DNA of 64,000 bases from Flavobacteriales bacterium (GTDB lineage Bacteria > Bacteroidota > Bacteroidia > Flavobacteriales_D > Sanyastnellaceae): NCBI GenBank assembly GCA_029238785.1, contig JAQWFN010000003.1:1-64000 (forward strand). The letters run 5' to 3'. Within the stretch, counting starts at the first letter, position 1; the number at the start of each line of letters is the position of its first letter. This document shows, in pieces, positions 63,482-64,000 of the stretch. Under the pieces are notes generated by a model, which saw only the letters and a list, made by a program, of their open reading frames with translations, did no database searches and had not been told where the DNA came from. The position numbers and the translations under genes were made by a program.

Positions 63482-63652
63482 TTATTTATCTTTTTTCTCT
63501 TCCTCTTCGCCCTTGGTAGCGTCTTTGAATTCTTTCATTCCTTGGCCTAGTCCTTTCATCATTTCAGGGATTTTCTTTCCACCGAAAAGCAAAACAATTA
63601 CCAGAATGATCAGAATCATTGGCCAAACACCGATGTTTTGTACAAATAACAT
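63482..63652 (-). CDS. tatA: Sec-independent translocase subunit TatA
   Basis: A 56-residue protein found by reading the gap between the MltD-like gene and panC. One N-terminal membrane helix (about 10-23, [14 protein letters not shown]) is followed by the TatA hinge and amphipathic helix ([20 protein letters not shown]) and an acidic/basic tail ([10 protein letters not shown]). This is the pore-forming subunit of twin-arginine transport. A TAnnTTTG element is at 63670-63677. No tatC is in the window. Confidence 0.92.
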   Translation of the reverse strand: MLFVQNIGVWPMILIILVIVLLFGGKKIPEMMKGLGQGMKEFKDATKGEEEEKKDK

Positions 63653-63661
63653 ATGCTTCGT

Positions 63662-64000
63662 TTATAAAGCAAAGATAGCGGTTTTAGCTGTCTTCTTCAC
63701 TTCATCATCCACAATAAACTCCATGTTGTCAATGAGCCTTACACCGCCTACAAAAGCAGCAACTAAGGCCATCGGTGAATTGAAGCGCTCCCACTCCTTT
63801 GGCTGTTCAAAATTTCTTCCGTCGAGCACCTCGAGGTACTCCAATTCAACATAAGGGTTTTCCTTGAGTTGCTTTCTTCCCCAAGCCTCCAATTCCTCAG
63901 GAGATTGCTCCAGGTATCTATCTTTCATGGCGCGCAAGGTATTTACCAATGCGAGGGCGTGCCGCTTACTTTCTTGAGACAGGAGCATGTTTCTCGAACT
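63662..64000 (-). CDS. panC: Pantothenate synthetase, C-terminal part (runs off the window)
   Basis: The last 112 residues of PanC, which joins pantoate and beta-alanine with ATP. The window edge cuts the gene: the frame is open from 64000 (SSRNMLLSQE), containing the SSRN motif of the ATP site, and continues with LEYLEVLDGRNF and ALVAAFVGGVRLIDN, the typical C-terminal domain. It ends ten bases before tatA. Confidence 0.93.
   Translation of the reverse strand, partial: SSRNMLLSQESKRHALALVNTLRAMKDRYLEQSPEELEAWGRKQLKENPYVELEYLEVLDGRNFEQPKEWERFNSPMALVAAFVGGVRLIDNMEFIVDDEVKKTAKTAIFAL
63670..63677 (-). promoter_or_regulatory. Candidate -7 element for tatA
   Basis: Reads TATCTTTG on the minus strand, an exact TAnnTTTG match, 17 bases upstream of the tatA start and inside the last codons of panC. 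Confidence 0.35.

Noticed and set aside
1-64000. tRNA, rRNA, CRISPR arrays, integrases or IS transposases
   Set aside because: Intergenic regions were read on both strands and no such feature was seen; short or degenerate ones could be missed without a covariance search.

Overview
The window looks like chromosomal DNA from a marine-type member of the Bacteroidota, most likely Flavobacteriales of the Cryomorphaceae/Schleiferiaceae/Crocinitomicaceae kind. The signs are Por-secretion (T9SS) C-terminal sorting domains of types A and B, secreted proteins with CTDPxACNY...DDGSC repeats, Bacteroidota-only families (DUF5723, DUF4837, a DUF6952-like protein), a long amidophosphoribosyltransferase, and TAnnTTTG promoter elements just upstream of many starts. 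I saw no rRNA, tRNA, CRISPR array, phage or transposase gene. Most of the window is ordinary chromosome.

Layout. 1-5.4 kb: SPFH membrane protein with a small partner, RNase R, an rRNA-type methyltransferase, and the tRNA hydroxylase MiaE. 5.4-12.8 kb: a secreted repeat protein with a dockerin-like end, an MscS channel flanked by two look-alike secreted coiled-coil proteins, a helical hypothetical protein, and a lipoprotein/DUF5723 outer-membrane pair. 12.8-23 kb: a REP-like intergenic block, aminopeptidase P, a 43-codon ORF missed by length cut-offs, a RidA protein of the 2-aminomuconate deaminase type, a pseudogene with three lesions, a DUF3108 protein, tryptophan 2,3-dioxygenase, an M23 peptidase lipoprotein and LysS. 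22.9-35.2 kb: a giant PKD-repeat T9SS protein, a phosphosugar isomerase, LipB, a TPR protein, a serine hydrolase, and a peroxide-defence block (OxyR divergent from peroxiredoxin, thioredoxin and a small helical protein).

35.3-44.0 kb is the most unusual region. A DUF2064 protein is followed by a tight operon encoding a TonB-dependent receptor, a YnjB-like solute-binding lipoprotein, two permeases, an ATPase, a radical SAM protein with extra cysteines, and a small CxxC protein. It reads as one route that carries a scarce compound from the outer membrane to the cytoplasm and then processes it; the substrate is unknown. 44-53 kb: an AsmA-like protein overlapping an RsmF-like methyltransferase, a secreted CE1 esterase, and a polyamine operon (arginine decarboxylase, agmatinase, deoxyhypusine synthase-like enzyme). 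53-64 kb: PurF-like amidotransferase, two large T9SS proteins (CotH/lamin-tail and M1 peptidase), DUF4837 lipoprotein, MltD-like transglycosylase, TatA, and the 3' part of panC running off the end.

Small genes below 60 codons (tatA and the 43-aa ORF) were found by reading the gaps directly. Start sites were moved inward where a terminator, lipobox or family N-terminus showed the longest ORF to be too long (for example tryptophan dioxygenase, OxyR, PurF, MltD).
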